Below are positions 7,239 to 14,420 of a DNA stretch of 14,600 nucleotides, piece after piece. The DNA comes from an uncultured Collinsella sp. (GTDB lineage: Bacteria; Actinomycetota; Coriobacteriia; Coriobacteriales; Coriobacteriaceae), in NCBI GenBank assembly GCA_900548365.1, contig URKM01000047.1:1-14600 (forward strand), written 5' to 3'. Below the pieces are notes generated by a model, which was given only the letters and a program-made list of their open reading frames with translations, ran no database searches and was not told where the DNA came from. The first letter of the stretch is position 1. Each line of letters begins with the position of its first letter. The position numbers and the translations under genes were made by a program.

Positions 7239-7328
7239 CCTAACTTGAGGGCGGGGAAGATGTGTAAAAGTTATACATAGCTAACTGAAATAGAGGCAAC
7301 TTAGATATATTACCCACGGCTAACTTAT
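7239..7328 (+). promoter_or_regulatory. AT-rich control region with repeated CTAACT boxes before the CydDC-like operon
   Basis: This is the most AT-rich stretch of the window. CTAACT occurs three times in direct orientation, as CCTAACTTGA (7239-7248), GCTAACTGAA (7280-7289) and GCTAACTTAT (7319-7328), spaced 41 and 39 bases, close to four helical turns. A near copy GCAACTTAG is at 7296-7304. AGTTA (7269-7273) with TAACT (7282-7286) makes an inverted repeat around 8 bases. TATATT (7306-7311) is a possible -10 box, without a clear -35. GGCTAAC resembles half of the DtxR/IdeR iron box, but the spacing of the halves does not match it, so the regulator remains unidentified. Confidence 0.5.
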
Positions 7329-7395
7329 CGGGCGAGCGGGCGGCGTTCACTTCGTGCTCGACGCTCGCCGTTGTGGATCGAGGGGGATATATCGC

Positions 7396-9183
7396 ATGAT
7401 GATCGACAGGCGTCTCGTGCGCGCCGTGCCGCAGACGCGGCCGTATATCGCGGCGACCGTGGCGGTGCGCTGGTGCTCGCTGCTCGCCAACATCTGGATG
7501 GCGTTTTCCATCGCGGCGCTGGTGCAGACGGTGTTCTCGGCCGCGCTTGGCGCCGGCGAGCCGGATGCCTCGGCCGCAGCCTTGGTGCGCGCTGCGGTCG
7601 CCATGCTCGCGGCGGGCGCGGCCCGTTTCATCGACGCATATGCGAGCTCGATGTTCGCCCTGCGTGTGTCGCGGGCGGTGAAATCGACCCTGCGCGACCG
7701 CGTGATCGCGAAGCTCCTGCGCCTCGGTCCCGCCTATCGCTCCGTCGCGCCCACATCCGAGGTGGTGCAGGTGGCGTCCGAAGGCGTCGAGCAGCTCGAG
7801 ACCTACTTCGCCCAGTACCTCCCGCAGCTCGTCTACGCGCTGCTGGCCCCGCTCACGCTGTTCGCGGTCCTGGCACCGGTGAACCTTCCCGCGGCGGCGG
7901 TCCTGCTGGCATGCGTTCCGCTCATCCCCGTATCCATCATCGTGGTTCAGCGCTGGGCGAAGCGGCTGCTTGCGCGCTATTGGGGTCAGTACACCGAGCT
8001 CGGCGATACGTTCCTCGAGAACCTGCAGGGCCTCACGACGCTCAAGATCTATCGGGCGGACGAGTTCAGGCAGCGAGAGATGAACGAGCGCGCCGAGCAG
8101 TTCCGCCGCATCACCATGCGCGTGCTCATCATGCAGCTGAACTCGATCTCCATCATGGACCTGGTCGCCTACGGAGGCGCCGCCGTGGGCTGCGCCCTGG
8201 CCCTCGTTGCCCTGCGCGCCGGCGCGATCGATATCGCGGGCGCCGTCGCCATCGCCCTGCTCTCGGCCGAGTTCTTCCTGCCGATGCGCTTGCTCGGCTC
8301 GTATTTCCACATCGCGATGAACGGCATGGCGGCGAGCGAGAAGCTGTTTCGCATCCTGGACGCACCCGAGCCGGAGCGGCCCGCCTCGGACGCCGCGGAG
8401 CGCGGGGCCGCCAGTGCCCGGGCGCTCGGCATCGAGCTGCGCGGCGTCGACTTCTCCTACGATTCCGGCCGCCGGGTCCTCCGGTCGGTCTCGCTTGCCG
8501 CGGAGCCTGGCGCGCTGACGGCGATCGTGGGCCCGAGCGGCAGCGGTAAGTCGACGGCGGCGGCGCTTGCGATGGGCCGCATCGCCCCGCAGCGGGGGAG
8601 CGTGCTGCTCGGCGGCATCTCGATCGCCGAGATGGCGGCGGGCGAGGTGTTCGGCCTCGTGACCTACGTGGGCCATCAGAGCTACCTCTTCGCCGGCACC
8701 GTGCGGGAGAACCTGCTCATGGCGCGTCCCGAGGCGACCGACGAGGAGCTGTGGGCGGCGCTCGAGAAGGCGCGGGTCGCCTCATTCCTCCGTGCGGAGG
8801 AGGGGCTCGACACCCGTTTGACGGAGCGCGGCGCCAACCTGTCCGGCGGCCAGCGCCAGCGCCTGGCGATCGCCCGCGCGATCCTGCATGACACCCCTGC
8901 CTACATCTTCGACGAGGCGACGTCCAACATCGATGTGGAGAGCGAGGACGCCATCGTGGCGGCGATCGAAGAGCTGTCGCGCACCAAGACGGTGCTGGTG
9001 ATTGCTCACAGGCTGGCGAGCATCGCGCGCGCGTCGCGCATCTACGTGCTGCGCGATGGCGCGGTGGCGGAGGCGGGAACGCATGACGAGCTCGTCGCGC
9101 GCGGCGCGGCGTATGCCGAGCTTTGGCGCGCCCAGCGCGAGCTGGAGCGTTTCGGTGTTTCTGTTGAGAACGAGGAGGCGTAG
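7396..9183 (+). CDS. cydD: CydD-like ABC exporter, fused permease and ATPase
   Basis: A 595-aa half-transporter with an N-terminal six-span membrane domain (to about residue 320) and a C-terminal ATPase. In the ATPase are Walker A GPSGSGKST (about 379-387), Q-loop VGHQSYLF, signature LSGGQRQR (about 482-489), Walker B YIFDEATS (D506/E507) and the H-loop histidine H538. CydDC in enterobacteria is needed for cytochrome bd assembly and has been described as exporting cysteine/glutathione and, more recently, as moving heme. The membrane part (VEQLETYFAQYLPQL, a conserved CydD-type segment, and FFLPMRLLGSYFHIAMNG) favours CydD over other exporters. The start at 7396 (or 7399) follows GAGGGGG; an in-frame GTG at 7354 lacks such a site. 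It is first in an operon with the CydC-like gene five bases on. No cytochrome bd genes are in view, so the substrate is uncertain. Confidence 0.82.
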   Translation: MMIDRRLVRAVPQTRPYIAATVAVRWCSLLANIWMAFSIAALVQTVFSAALGAGEPDASAAALVRAAVAMLAAGAARFIDAYASSMFALRVSRAVKSTLRDRVIAKLLRLGPAYRSVAPTSEVVQVASEGVEQLETYFAQYLPQLVYALLAPLTLFAVLAPVNLPAAAVLLACVPLIPVSIIVVQRWAKRLLARYWGQYTELGDTFLENLQGLTTLKIYRADEFRQREMNERAEQFRRITMRVLIMQLNSISIMDLVAYGGAAVGCALALVALRAGAIDIAGAVAIALLSAEFFLPMRLLGSYFHIAMNGMAASEKLFRILDAPEPERPASDAAERGAASARALGIELRGVDFSYDSGRRVLRSVSLAAEPGALTAIVGPSGSGKSTAAALAMGRIAPQRGSVLLGGISIAEMAAGEVFGLVTYVGHQSYLFAGTVRENLLMARPEATDEELWAALEKARVASFLRAEEGLDTRLTERGANLSGGQRQRLAIARAILHDTPAYIFDEATSNIDVESEDAIVAAIEELSRTKTVLVIAHRLASIARASRIYVLRDGAVAEAGTHDELVARGAAYAELWRAQRELERFGVSVENEEA

Positions 9184-9188
9184 CGCAT

Positions 9189-11000
9189 ATGGCGACGATG
9201 AGGATTGCAGGCGGCATGCGTGCGGATGCGCACGATGGCGAGCGCGGAGGCGCGCGGACCGGCGGACGCAGCGGCATCGCGGTGATGCTGCGGCTGGTGG
9301 GGCTCGTGCGCCCCATGGCGGGGTACATGGCGCTCGCGGTCGGCCTCGGCCTGATCGGACACCTGCTCGCGACGTCCATCACCGTGCTGGCGGGCTACGG
9401 CGTGCTCGCCGTCGTGGACGGGGCGCCGAACGTGCCCGCATCGGCGGGATTCGATGCCGTGACCCATGCGACGGCGCTTGCCTCCGCGGCGCCCGACCGC
9501 ATTGCGGCCCCGCTGTCGCTGTCCTGGGTGTTCGGCCTCATGGCCATCGCCGCCGTGCTCCGCGGCGTGATGCGCTACGGCGAGCAGGCGTGCAACCATT
9601 TCATCGCATTCAAGCTGCTCGCGCTCATCCGCGACCGCGTGTTCCGCGCGCTGCGCCGTCTGGCGCCCGCGAAGCTCGAGGGGCGCGGCAGCGGCGACCT
9701 GATCGCCGTGATCACCTCGGATATCGAGCTGCTCGAGGTGTTCTTCGCCCACACCATCTCGCCCGTGCTGATCGCCGTGTTGTTCAGCGTGGTGCTGATG
9801 CTGTTCCTCGGGTCGTTCCATCCGCTGCTCGCGCTCGTGGCGCTTTCGGCCTACGTGCTGGTGGGGGCTGGCGTGCCGTGGCTCGCGGCGCGGATGTCCG
9901 GCGAGGCGGGCCAACGCTACCGCGCGGCGTCCGGGCGCCTGAGCGGCTTTGTGCTCGATACCCTGCGCGGTATGGACGAGCTGCTGCAATTCGATGCCGG
10001 CGAGCGTCGCCTCGCGGACGCCGGCCGTCTCGATGCCGAGCTCGCGGCGGACGAGCGCGCCCTCAAGCGCGCGGCGGGCGCGAGCATGGGCGCCACGCAT
10101 GCGCTGATCGTGGCTCTCGACCTCGGCATGATCGCCGCCTCCGTCGCACTGTGGCGCGCGGGCGCCCTGGGCTTCGACGGCGTTCTGCTGGCGAACCTGG
10201 CCTTCATGGGCTCGTTCGGCCCCGTGGTGGCGCTCGCCAACCTGGGGAGCACGCTGCAGGGGACGTTCGCCGCCGGCAACCGCGTGCTCGACATCTTGGA
10301 TGAGGACCCGCAGGTTGAGGACATCGCGGGCGGCGAGACGCCCGCATTCGACGGCGCCCGTGCCGCGGGCGTGGACTTCTCCTACGGTGACGAACGGGTG
10401 CTCTCGGGCATCTCGCTCGATGCGCCCGCCGGCTCCATCGTGGGCGTCACGGGACGCAGCGGCAGCGGAAAGTCCACGCTGCTGCGGCTGTTCATGCGCT
10501 TCTGGGACGTCGACGCGGGCCGTATCGAGCTGGGTGGCACTGATGTGCGCGCGATCGATACCGGGCATCTGCGCGCGACCGAGGCGCTGGTCACGCAGGA
10601 CACGCAGCTGTTTCACGACACGATTCGGGCGAACGTGCGCATCGGGCGGCTCGACGCGACCGATGCCGAGGTCGAGGAGGCGTGCCGCAAGGCGTCGGTG
10701 CACGACTTCATCATGTCGCTGCCGCAGGGGTACGAGACGCAGGTGGGCGAGTTGGGCGACACGCTGTCCGGCGGCGAGCGGCAGCGCATCGGGCTGGCGC
10801 GCGCGTTCGTGTCGAATGCGCCGTTCATGCTGCTCGACGAGCCCACGAGCAATCTGGACAGCTTGAATGAGGCCGCGATCCTGCGCGCCCTCGTCCGCGA
10901 GCGCGAAGGCAAGACGGTGCTGCTGGTGTCGCACCGCGCGTCGACCATGCGCGTCGCCGATACCGTGGTGAGCGTCGAGAGGGGAAGGGTGGCCTCATGA
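9189..11000 (+). CDS. cydC: CydC-like ABC exporter, fused permease and ATPase
   Basis: The 603-aa partner half-transporter. After a hydrophilic N-terminus of about 30 residues come six membrane spans, then an ATPase. In the ATPase are Walker A GRSGSGKST (422-430), TQDTQLFHDTIRANVRIG (Q-loop region), signature LSGGERQR (526-533), Walker B FMLLDEPTS (D550/E551) and H-loop VSHRAS (H582). The membrane part has CydC-type features such as LEGRGSGDLIAVITSDIELL and the LSGFVLDTLRGMDELLQF segment. It starts five bases after the cydD-like stop, with GAGGAGG (9172-9178) inside the end of that gene, so the two are surely co-translated into a heterodimer in the inner membrane. Its last four bases overlap the start of the DUF454 gene (ATGA). 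Both ATPases have a complete catalytic set. The assignment to CydC rather than a generic multidrug exporter is by family resemblance and gene order. Confidence 0.82.
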   Translation: MATMRIAGGMRADAHDGERGGARTGGRSGIAVMLRLVGLVRPMAGYMALAVGLGLIGHLLATSITVLAGYGVLAVVDGAPNVPASAGFDAVTHATALASAAPDRIAAPLSLSWVFGLMAIAAVLRGVMRYGEQACNHFIAFKLLALIRDRVFRALRRLAPAKLEGRGSGDLIAVITSDIELLEVFFAHTISPVLIAVLFSVVLMLFLGSFHPLLALVALSAYVLVGAGVPWLAARMSGEAGQRYRAASGRLSGFVLDTLRGMDELLQFDAGERRLADAGRLDAELAADERALKRAAGASMGATHALIVALDLGMIAASVALWRAGALGFDGVLLANLAFMGSFGPVVALANLGSTLQGTFAAGNRVLDILDEDPQVEDIAGGETPAFDGARAAGVDFSYGDERVLSGISLDAPAGSIVGVTGRSGSGKSTLLRLFMRFWDVDAGRIELGGTDVRAIDTGHLRATEALVTQDTQLFHDTIRANVRIGRLDATDAEVEEACRKASVHDFIMSLPQGYETQVGELGDTLSGGERQRIGLARAFVSNAPFMLLDEPTSNLDSLNEAAILRALVREREGKTVLLVSHRASTMRVADTVVSVERGRVAS

Positions 11001-11446
11001 GGAAGATGGATATGAGAGATGGCGCTGCTGCCCGTGGCGGACGGGCAGGAAGGGCGGACCGGCCGCGCGCGGCCGCGCCGCTGCGGAGAGCCGTGTGCGC
11101 CGCGCTCGGCGTCGCGTGCTTGGGGCTGGGAGCGCTCGGCGTGGTGGTGCCCATCCTGCCCACGGTGCCGTTCCTCATGGCGGCGGCGTTTTTGTTCGCG
11201 CGCAGCTCGGCTCGGCTCGATGCGTGGTTCCGGGGGACCGCGCTCTACGCCAAATATCTCGAGGGCTATGTGTCGGGCCGCGGCATGAGCGCCGCTACCA
11301 AGGTTCGCATCATGGTCATGGTGACGCTGCTGCTCTCGATCGGGTTCGCGCTCATGGGTGGCGCGCCCGTCGGCCGCGCGGTGCTCGTCATCGTGTGGCT
11401 CGGCCACGTCGCGTACTTCACCTTCGGCGTCAAGACCGCGCGCTGA
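10997..11446 (+). CDS. DUF454 / YbaN family membrane protein
   Basis: A small inner-membrane protein of 149 aa. After a 30-residue Arg/Ala/Gly-rich N-terminus there is a first hydrophobic segment (about 32-50), then the family signature VVPILPTVPFLMAAAFLFARSS, an amphipathic stretch with LDAWFRG and Y-A-K-Y, the G-R-G-M-S-A-x-T-K element, and two further hydrophobic segments ending in V-K-T-A-R. This pattern (G-x-x-G-x-x-x-P-x-L-P-T-x-P-F-L) defines DUF454, whose biochemical role is not established. The start overlaps the cydC-like stop by four bases, indicating translational coupling, so it probably assists or modulates that transporter; this is inference. The N-terminus is longer than in YbaN, and an ATG a few codons downstream could also be used. 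No terminator follows, only a small hairpin and a REP pair. Confidence 0.87.
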   Translation: MRKMDMRDGAAARGGRAGRADRPRAAAPLRRAVCAALGVACLGLGALGVVVPILPTVPFLMAAAFLFARSSARLDAWFRGTALYAKYLEGYVSGRGMSAATKVRIMVMVTLLLSIGFALMGGAPVGRAVLVIVWLGHVAYFTFGVKTAR

Positions 11447-11458
11447 TCTCGTCGGCAG

Positions 11459-11608
11459 GCCCTCAGAAAGAGGGCTCTCAGAAAGGGGACAGGCACGTTT
11501 TTGAGACAGGGGCCGCACTTTGAAGCAACGGGCTTCGCGGCCGCTTTGGCCCTCAGGAAAACGACGGTCGATTCGAGCTCTCAAAAAAGTGCCTGTCCCC
11601 TTTCTGAG
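11459..11608. repeat. inverted pair of 29-bp REP elements with adjacent partial copy (REPIN 4)
   Basis: Arm 11477-11505 (CTCAGAAA-GGGGACAGGCAC-GTTTTTGAG) and inverted arm 11580-11608 (CTCAAAAAAGTGCCTGTCCCC then TTTCTGAG) are near the consensus and complement each other over most of their length. Just before the first arm, CTCAGAAAGAGGG (11462-11474) is a partial repeat copy and lies in a 6-bp hairpin, GCCCTC-AGAAA-GAGGGC (11459-11475). The pair separates the DUF454 stop from the pyrG promoter region. Confidence 0.93.
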
Positions 11609-11665
11609 GTTTCGTTTCGAGTGCGTGAACTTGCGGAGCTACCTATCGGCACTGTGGGCTGGTAG

Positions 11666-11704
11666 TACACTAAAATCCCGTGGAAGCAAGCATCTTCGAC
11701 GGGA
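11666..11704 (+). promoter_or_regulatory. pyrG leader: possible -10 box and hairpin
   Basis: TACACT (11666-11671) or TAAAAT (11671-11676) could serve as the -10 box; no convincing -35 is seen. Immediately after, TCCCGT (11676-11681) with GAAG (11683-11686) pairs with CTTC (11694-11697) and ACGGGA (11699-11704) across a single G-G mismatch, making a ten-pair hairpin 18 bases before the pyrG ATG. It has no U-run, so it is not a standard attenuator, but it could affect initiation or translation. Confidence 0.35.
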
Positions 11705-11721
11705 AAGCGCAGGTAAACACC

Positions 11722-13329
11722 ATGACAAAGCATATATTCGTGACCGGCGGCGTGGTCAGCTCGTTGGGCAAGGGCATCACCGCGGCATCGCTCGGCCGCC
11801 TGCTCAAATCGCGCGGCTACCGGGTGACCATGCAGAAGGCCGACCCGTATCTCAACGTGGACCCGGGCACCATGAGCCCGTTCCAGCACGGCGAGGTGTT
11901 CGTCACCGAGGACGGCTACGAGAGCGACCTCGACCTCGGCCACTACGAGCGCTTCATCGACGAGAACCTCACGCGCGACTCCAACTTCACCACGGGCGCC
12001 ATCTACCAGGACCTCATCGCGCGCGAGCGCCGCGGCGACTTCCTCGGCGGCACGGTGCAGGTCATCCCACACGTGACGAACGCCATCAAGGCCAAGTTCC
12101 GCGGCGTCGAGGAGCAGACGGACGCCGACGTGGTCATCACCGAGCTCGGCGGCACGATCGGCGACATCGAGGGGCAGCCGTTCGTCGAGGCCATCCGTCA
12201 GTACAAGAAGGATGCCGGCGCCGAGAACGTCTGCTACATCCACGTCTCGCTCGTGCCCTATATCGCGGCGGCCCACGAGGTGAAGACCAAGCCGACGCAG
12301 CACTCCGTCAAGGAGCTGCGGAGCTTCGGCATCCAGCCCGACATCATCGTGCTGCGCAGCGACCACCGCATCGACGACGACGTGCGCGCCAAGATCGCCT
12401 CGTTCACCGACGTGGACGTGGATTGCGTTTTCACCTGTGAAGACGCCCCGTCCATCTACGATGTGCCGCGCATGATGGCCGAGCAGGACTTCGACCTGCG
12501 CGTCTGCGAGCGCCTGGGGCTCGATCCGCGCGAGCGGGACATGGCGGATTGGGAGAGGTTCCTCGCCGCGAAGGACCATGCGGAAAACGAGGGCGACCCC
12601 GTGAAGATCGCGCTGGTGGGCAAGTATACCCAGCTGCCCGACGCGTACCTCTCCGTCATCGAAGCGCTGCACCACGCGGGCACGCACCTGGGCAAGCACG
12701 TGGAGGTCGAGCTCGTCGATGGCGAGGCGCTCTCCGACGACAACGCCGAGCAGGTGCTGGGCGACGCGTCGGGCATCCTCGTGCCGGGCGGCTTCGGCAA
12801 GCGGGCCTTCGACGGCAAGATCGCCGCGGCCCGCTACGCGCGCGAGCACCAGGTGCCGTATCTGGGCATCTGCCTGGGGATGCAGGTCGCCGTGTGCGAG
12901 TTCGCGCGCGACGTGCTGGGCTATGCGGACGCGAGCTCGTCCGAGTTCGACCCGCAGTGCGCGCACGCCGTCATCGATCTGCTCGACGAGCAAGAGGGTG
13001 TGACCGAGAAGGGCGGCACCATGCGCCTGGGCGCGTATCCGTGCGCGCTGGTCGCAGGCACGCTCGCGGCGGAGGCATATGGTGAGCCGCTGGTGCGCGA
13101 GCGCCATCGCCATCGTTACGAGTTCAACAACGCGTACCGCGAGGAGTTGGAGGCGGCCGGCTTGGTCGTGTCCGGCACAAGCCCGGATGGCGAGCTGGTC
13201 GAGATGGTCGAGCTGCGCCGCGATGCGCACCCGTGGTTCGTCGCCACGCAGGCGCACCCCGAGTTCAAGAGCCGTCCCACGCGCCCGCACCCGCTGTTCC
13301 GCGCGTTCGTCCGCGCGGCCGCGGAGTAA
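11722..13329 (+). CDS. pyrG: CTP synthase (glutamine-hydrolysing)
   Basis: PyrG makes CTP from UTP, ATP and glutamine, the last step of pyrimidine nucleotide synthesis, in the cytosol. The 535-aa product has the full two-domain layout. The synthase domain (1-265) has the P-loop SSLGKGITAASLG (13-25), the KADPYLNVDPGTM and HGEVFVTEDG motifs, and the GGTIGDIEGQPF segment. The class I glutamine amidotransferase domain has nucleophile C384 in GICLGMQ, the G-T-M-R-L-G motif, HRHRYEFNN, and the H512/E514 dyad in AQAHPEFKSRP. The start is ATG 11722, preceded only by a weak site (CAGG); an in-frame GTG at 11680 lies inside the leader hairpin and is less likely. Length is normal. A REP copy begins 13 bases after the stop, followed by a strong terminator. 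Confidence 0.98.
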   Translation: MTKHIFVTGGVVSSLGKGITAASLGRLLKSRGYRVTMQKADPYLNVDPGTMSPFQHGEVFVTEDGYESDLDLGHYERFIDENLTRDSNFTTGAIYQDLIARERRGDFLGGTVQVIPHVTNAIKAKFRGVEEQTDADVVITELGGTIGDIEGQPFVEAIRQYKKDAGAENVCYIHVSLVPYIAAAHEVKTKPTQHSVKELRSFGIQPDIIVLRSDHRIDDDVRAKIASFTDVDVDCVFTCEDAPSIYDVPRMMAEQDFDLRVCERLGLDPRERDMADWERFLAAKDHAENEGDPVKIALVGKYTQLPDAYLSVIEALHHAGTHLGKHVEVELVDGEALSDDNAEQVLGDASGILVPGGFGKRAFDGKIAAARYAREHQVPYLGICLGMQVAVCEFARDVLGYADASSSEFDPQCAHAVIDLLDEQEGVTEKGGTMRLGAYPCALVAGTLAAEAYGEPLVRERHRHRYEFNNAYREELEAAGLVVSGTSPDGELVEMVELRRDAHPWFVATQAHPEFKSRPTRPHPLFRAFVRAAAE

Positions 13330-13341
13330 GCGCGCCACGCT

Positions 13342-13370
13342 CTCAAATAGGGGACAGGCACTTATTTGAG
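13342..13370 (+). repeat. single 29-bp REP element after pyrG
   Basis: CTCAAATA-GGGGACAGGCAC-TTATTTGAG begins 13 bases after the pyrG stop and lies between that stop and the pyrG terminator, so it is transcribed in the pyrG 3' untranslated region. Its nearest inverted partner is the copy at 14434, beyond the next gene. Confidence 0.92.
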
Positions 13371-13377
13371 ACCCGAA

Positions 13378-13413
13378 GGGGCTGCAGGTGGACCACGCCT
13401 GCAGCCCCCTTTC
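13378..13413 (+). terminator. rho-independent terminator of pyrG
   Basis: GGGGCTGCAGG (13378-13388) and CCTGCAGCCCC (13398-13408) form an 11-bp perfect stem with a 9-base loop, followed by CTTTC. The T-run is short, but the stem is very stable. Confidence 0.8.
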
Positions 13414-13433
13414 GTGCGCAAGGGCGACTCCGC

Positions 13434-13460
13434 CTCATATTGGGCGGGCGCTCATTCGAG
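13434..13460 (+). repeat. diverged REP-like element
   Basis: CTCATATT-GGGCGGGCGC-TCATTCGAG keeps the ends and the layout of the 29-bp REP but is two bases shorter and has G/C substitutions in the core, mostly transitions (GGGACAGGCAC to GGGCGGGCGC). It is probably an old, decayed copy. The bases 13461-13541 that follow are G-rich with short repeats of GGCGGGCG and GGCGAGGA and show nothing I can name. Confidence 0.6.
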
Positions 13461-13541
13461 CCGCGCGGCGGGCGAGGATGGCGGGCGCTCCGGATGCCGT
13501 GTGCGACGGGGCGAGGACGGCGCGGCTCTACGGTGCGTAGG

Positions 13542-13570
13542 TTGGCGCGCGGGTAGCCGGCACGCATAAT
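13542..13570 (+). promoter_or_regulatory. candidate sigma-70 promoter of the XRE-desulfoferrodoxin gene
   Basis: TTGGCG (13542-13547) and CATAAT (13565-13570) are separated by 17 bases and match the -35 and -10 consensus at four and five of six positions. A start near 13577 would leave an untranslated leader of about 80 bases before the ATG. Confidence 0.5.
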
Positions 13571-13657
13571 GCAAACGTGCGCATCTATCGAGCCGGCTTC
13601 ATCGCGCGCTGGACGCCGTCCTACCCCGCTCGTCCCCATTTCCGAAGGGAATCCGCC

Positions 13658-14287
13658 ATGAACCCCTACCTCACCTCAGACACCATCCGGACCTTGCGCG
13701 AGGAGCGCGGCCTCACGCAGCGCCAGCTCGCCGAGCGCCTCGGTGTGACCGACAAGGCCGTTTCCAAGTGGGAGTCCGGCCGCGGCCTGCCCGACATATC
13801 GCTTGTCGAGGACCTTGCCGTCGAGCTGGGGATCTCGGTTGCCGAACTCCTCACCGGCGATGTGCGCGCGAACGCCAACCGCGCGGGCAACATGCTGCGC
13901 TCGAAGTTCTACGTGTGCCCCATCTGCGGCAACGTCGTGCACGCGATGGGAGAGGGGTCCTTCTCGTGCTGCGGCGTCACGCTGCTGCCGCAAGAGGCGG
14001 AGGACGCCTCCGAGGACGCCGGGCACGCCTTCGCGATCGAACGCGTCGATGCGGATTGGCACGTGACGCTCGACCATCCCATGACCAAGACCCATTTCGT
14101 GAGCTTCATCGCCTATGTGACGCCGGACACGGTCAGGCTGAAGAAGCTCTACCCCGAGCAGGCTGCCGAGGCGCGCTTCGCCATGCGCGGCAGCGGCGTG
14201 GTCTATCTGTACTGCAACCGTCACGGGCTGTTCCAGATGAAGACCCCGCGCATCGAGCGCGACCATGCATCACGGCTGCCTTTTTAA
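13658..14287 (+). CDS. XRE-type helix-turn-helix fused to desulfoferrodoxin (superoxide reductase) domains
   Basis: A 209-aa protein with three parts. Residues 6-66 are a Cro/C1 helix-turn-helix (GLTQRQLAERLGVTDKAVSKW, ESGRGLPDISL). Residues 82-108 look like the rubredoxin-type desulforedoxin site, with C87-x2-C90 and C104-C105 (family pattern CxxC then CC), which binds one iron. Residues about 121-195 match the superoxide reductase core: H123, H140 in DHPMTKTH, H146, and C186/H189 in YCNRHGLF, the His4-Cys set of the catalytic iron, with the six- and three-residue spacings kept. The lysine that normally precedes the first histidine (EKH) is absent; A-G stands there. Superoxide reductase turns superoxide into peroxide without making oxygen; fused to a DNA-binding domain it may instead sense superoxide, peroxide or iron. 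The start at 13658 follows AAGGGA; in-frame codons from 13577 are rejected. The targets are unknown; possibly its own promoter. Confidence 0.88.
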   Translation: MNPYLTSDTIRTLREERGLTQRQLAERLGVTDKAVSKWESGRGLPDISLVEDLAVELGISVAELLTGDVRANANRAGNMLRSKFYVCPICGNVVHAMGEGSFSCCGVTLLPQEAEDASEDAGHAFAIERVDADWHVTLDHPMTKTHFVSFIAYVTPDTVRLKKLYPEQAAEARFAMRGSGVVYLYCNRHGLFQMKTPRIERDHASRLPF

Positions 14288-14298
14288 TGGGCGCGCTT

Positions 14299-14342
14299 GC
14301 CTCGATTTGGCGCCCGATTGGGGGCGGGCACCAAATCGAGGC
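14299..14342. repeat. long perfect-stem hairpin related to the REP element
   Basis: GCCTCGATTTGG (14299-14310) pairs perfectly with CCAAATCGAGGC (14331-14342). Inside, GCCCG (14312-14316) pairs with CGGGC (14325-14329), so the whole is a 17-pair hairpin with one mismatch, 11 bases after the stop of the XRE-desulfoferrodoxin gene. The right half (GGGGGCGGGCACCAAATCGAG form) resembles a diverged REP core and end. It lacks a T-run, so it is not a standard terminator, though it may protect the mRNA end. Confidence 0.7.
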
Positions 14343-14420
14343 GGTCTGCGGCCGGGTGCGGCGTCTGCGGCCCGGCTTCTATCGTGCATGCGCAGGCGGG
14401 CCGCCACGAGGCCCGCGGAC

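Noticed and set aside
7240..8676. 478-codon open frame on the minus strand
   Set aside because: Opposite the cydD-like gene and running through its AT-rich promoter; no ribosome binding site or domain.
9042..10934. 630-codon open frame on the minus strand
   Set aside because: Lies wholly opposite the cydD/cydC-like genes; its translation is His/Arg/Glu-rich with no recognisable domain, as expected from antisense reading of GC-rich genes.
11581..13338. 585-codon open frame on the minus strand
   Set aside because: Antisense shadow of pyrG, which is unmistakable on the plus strand.
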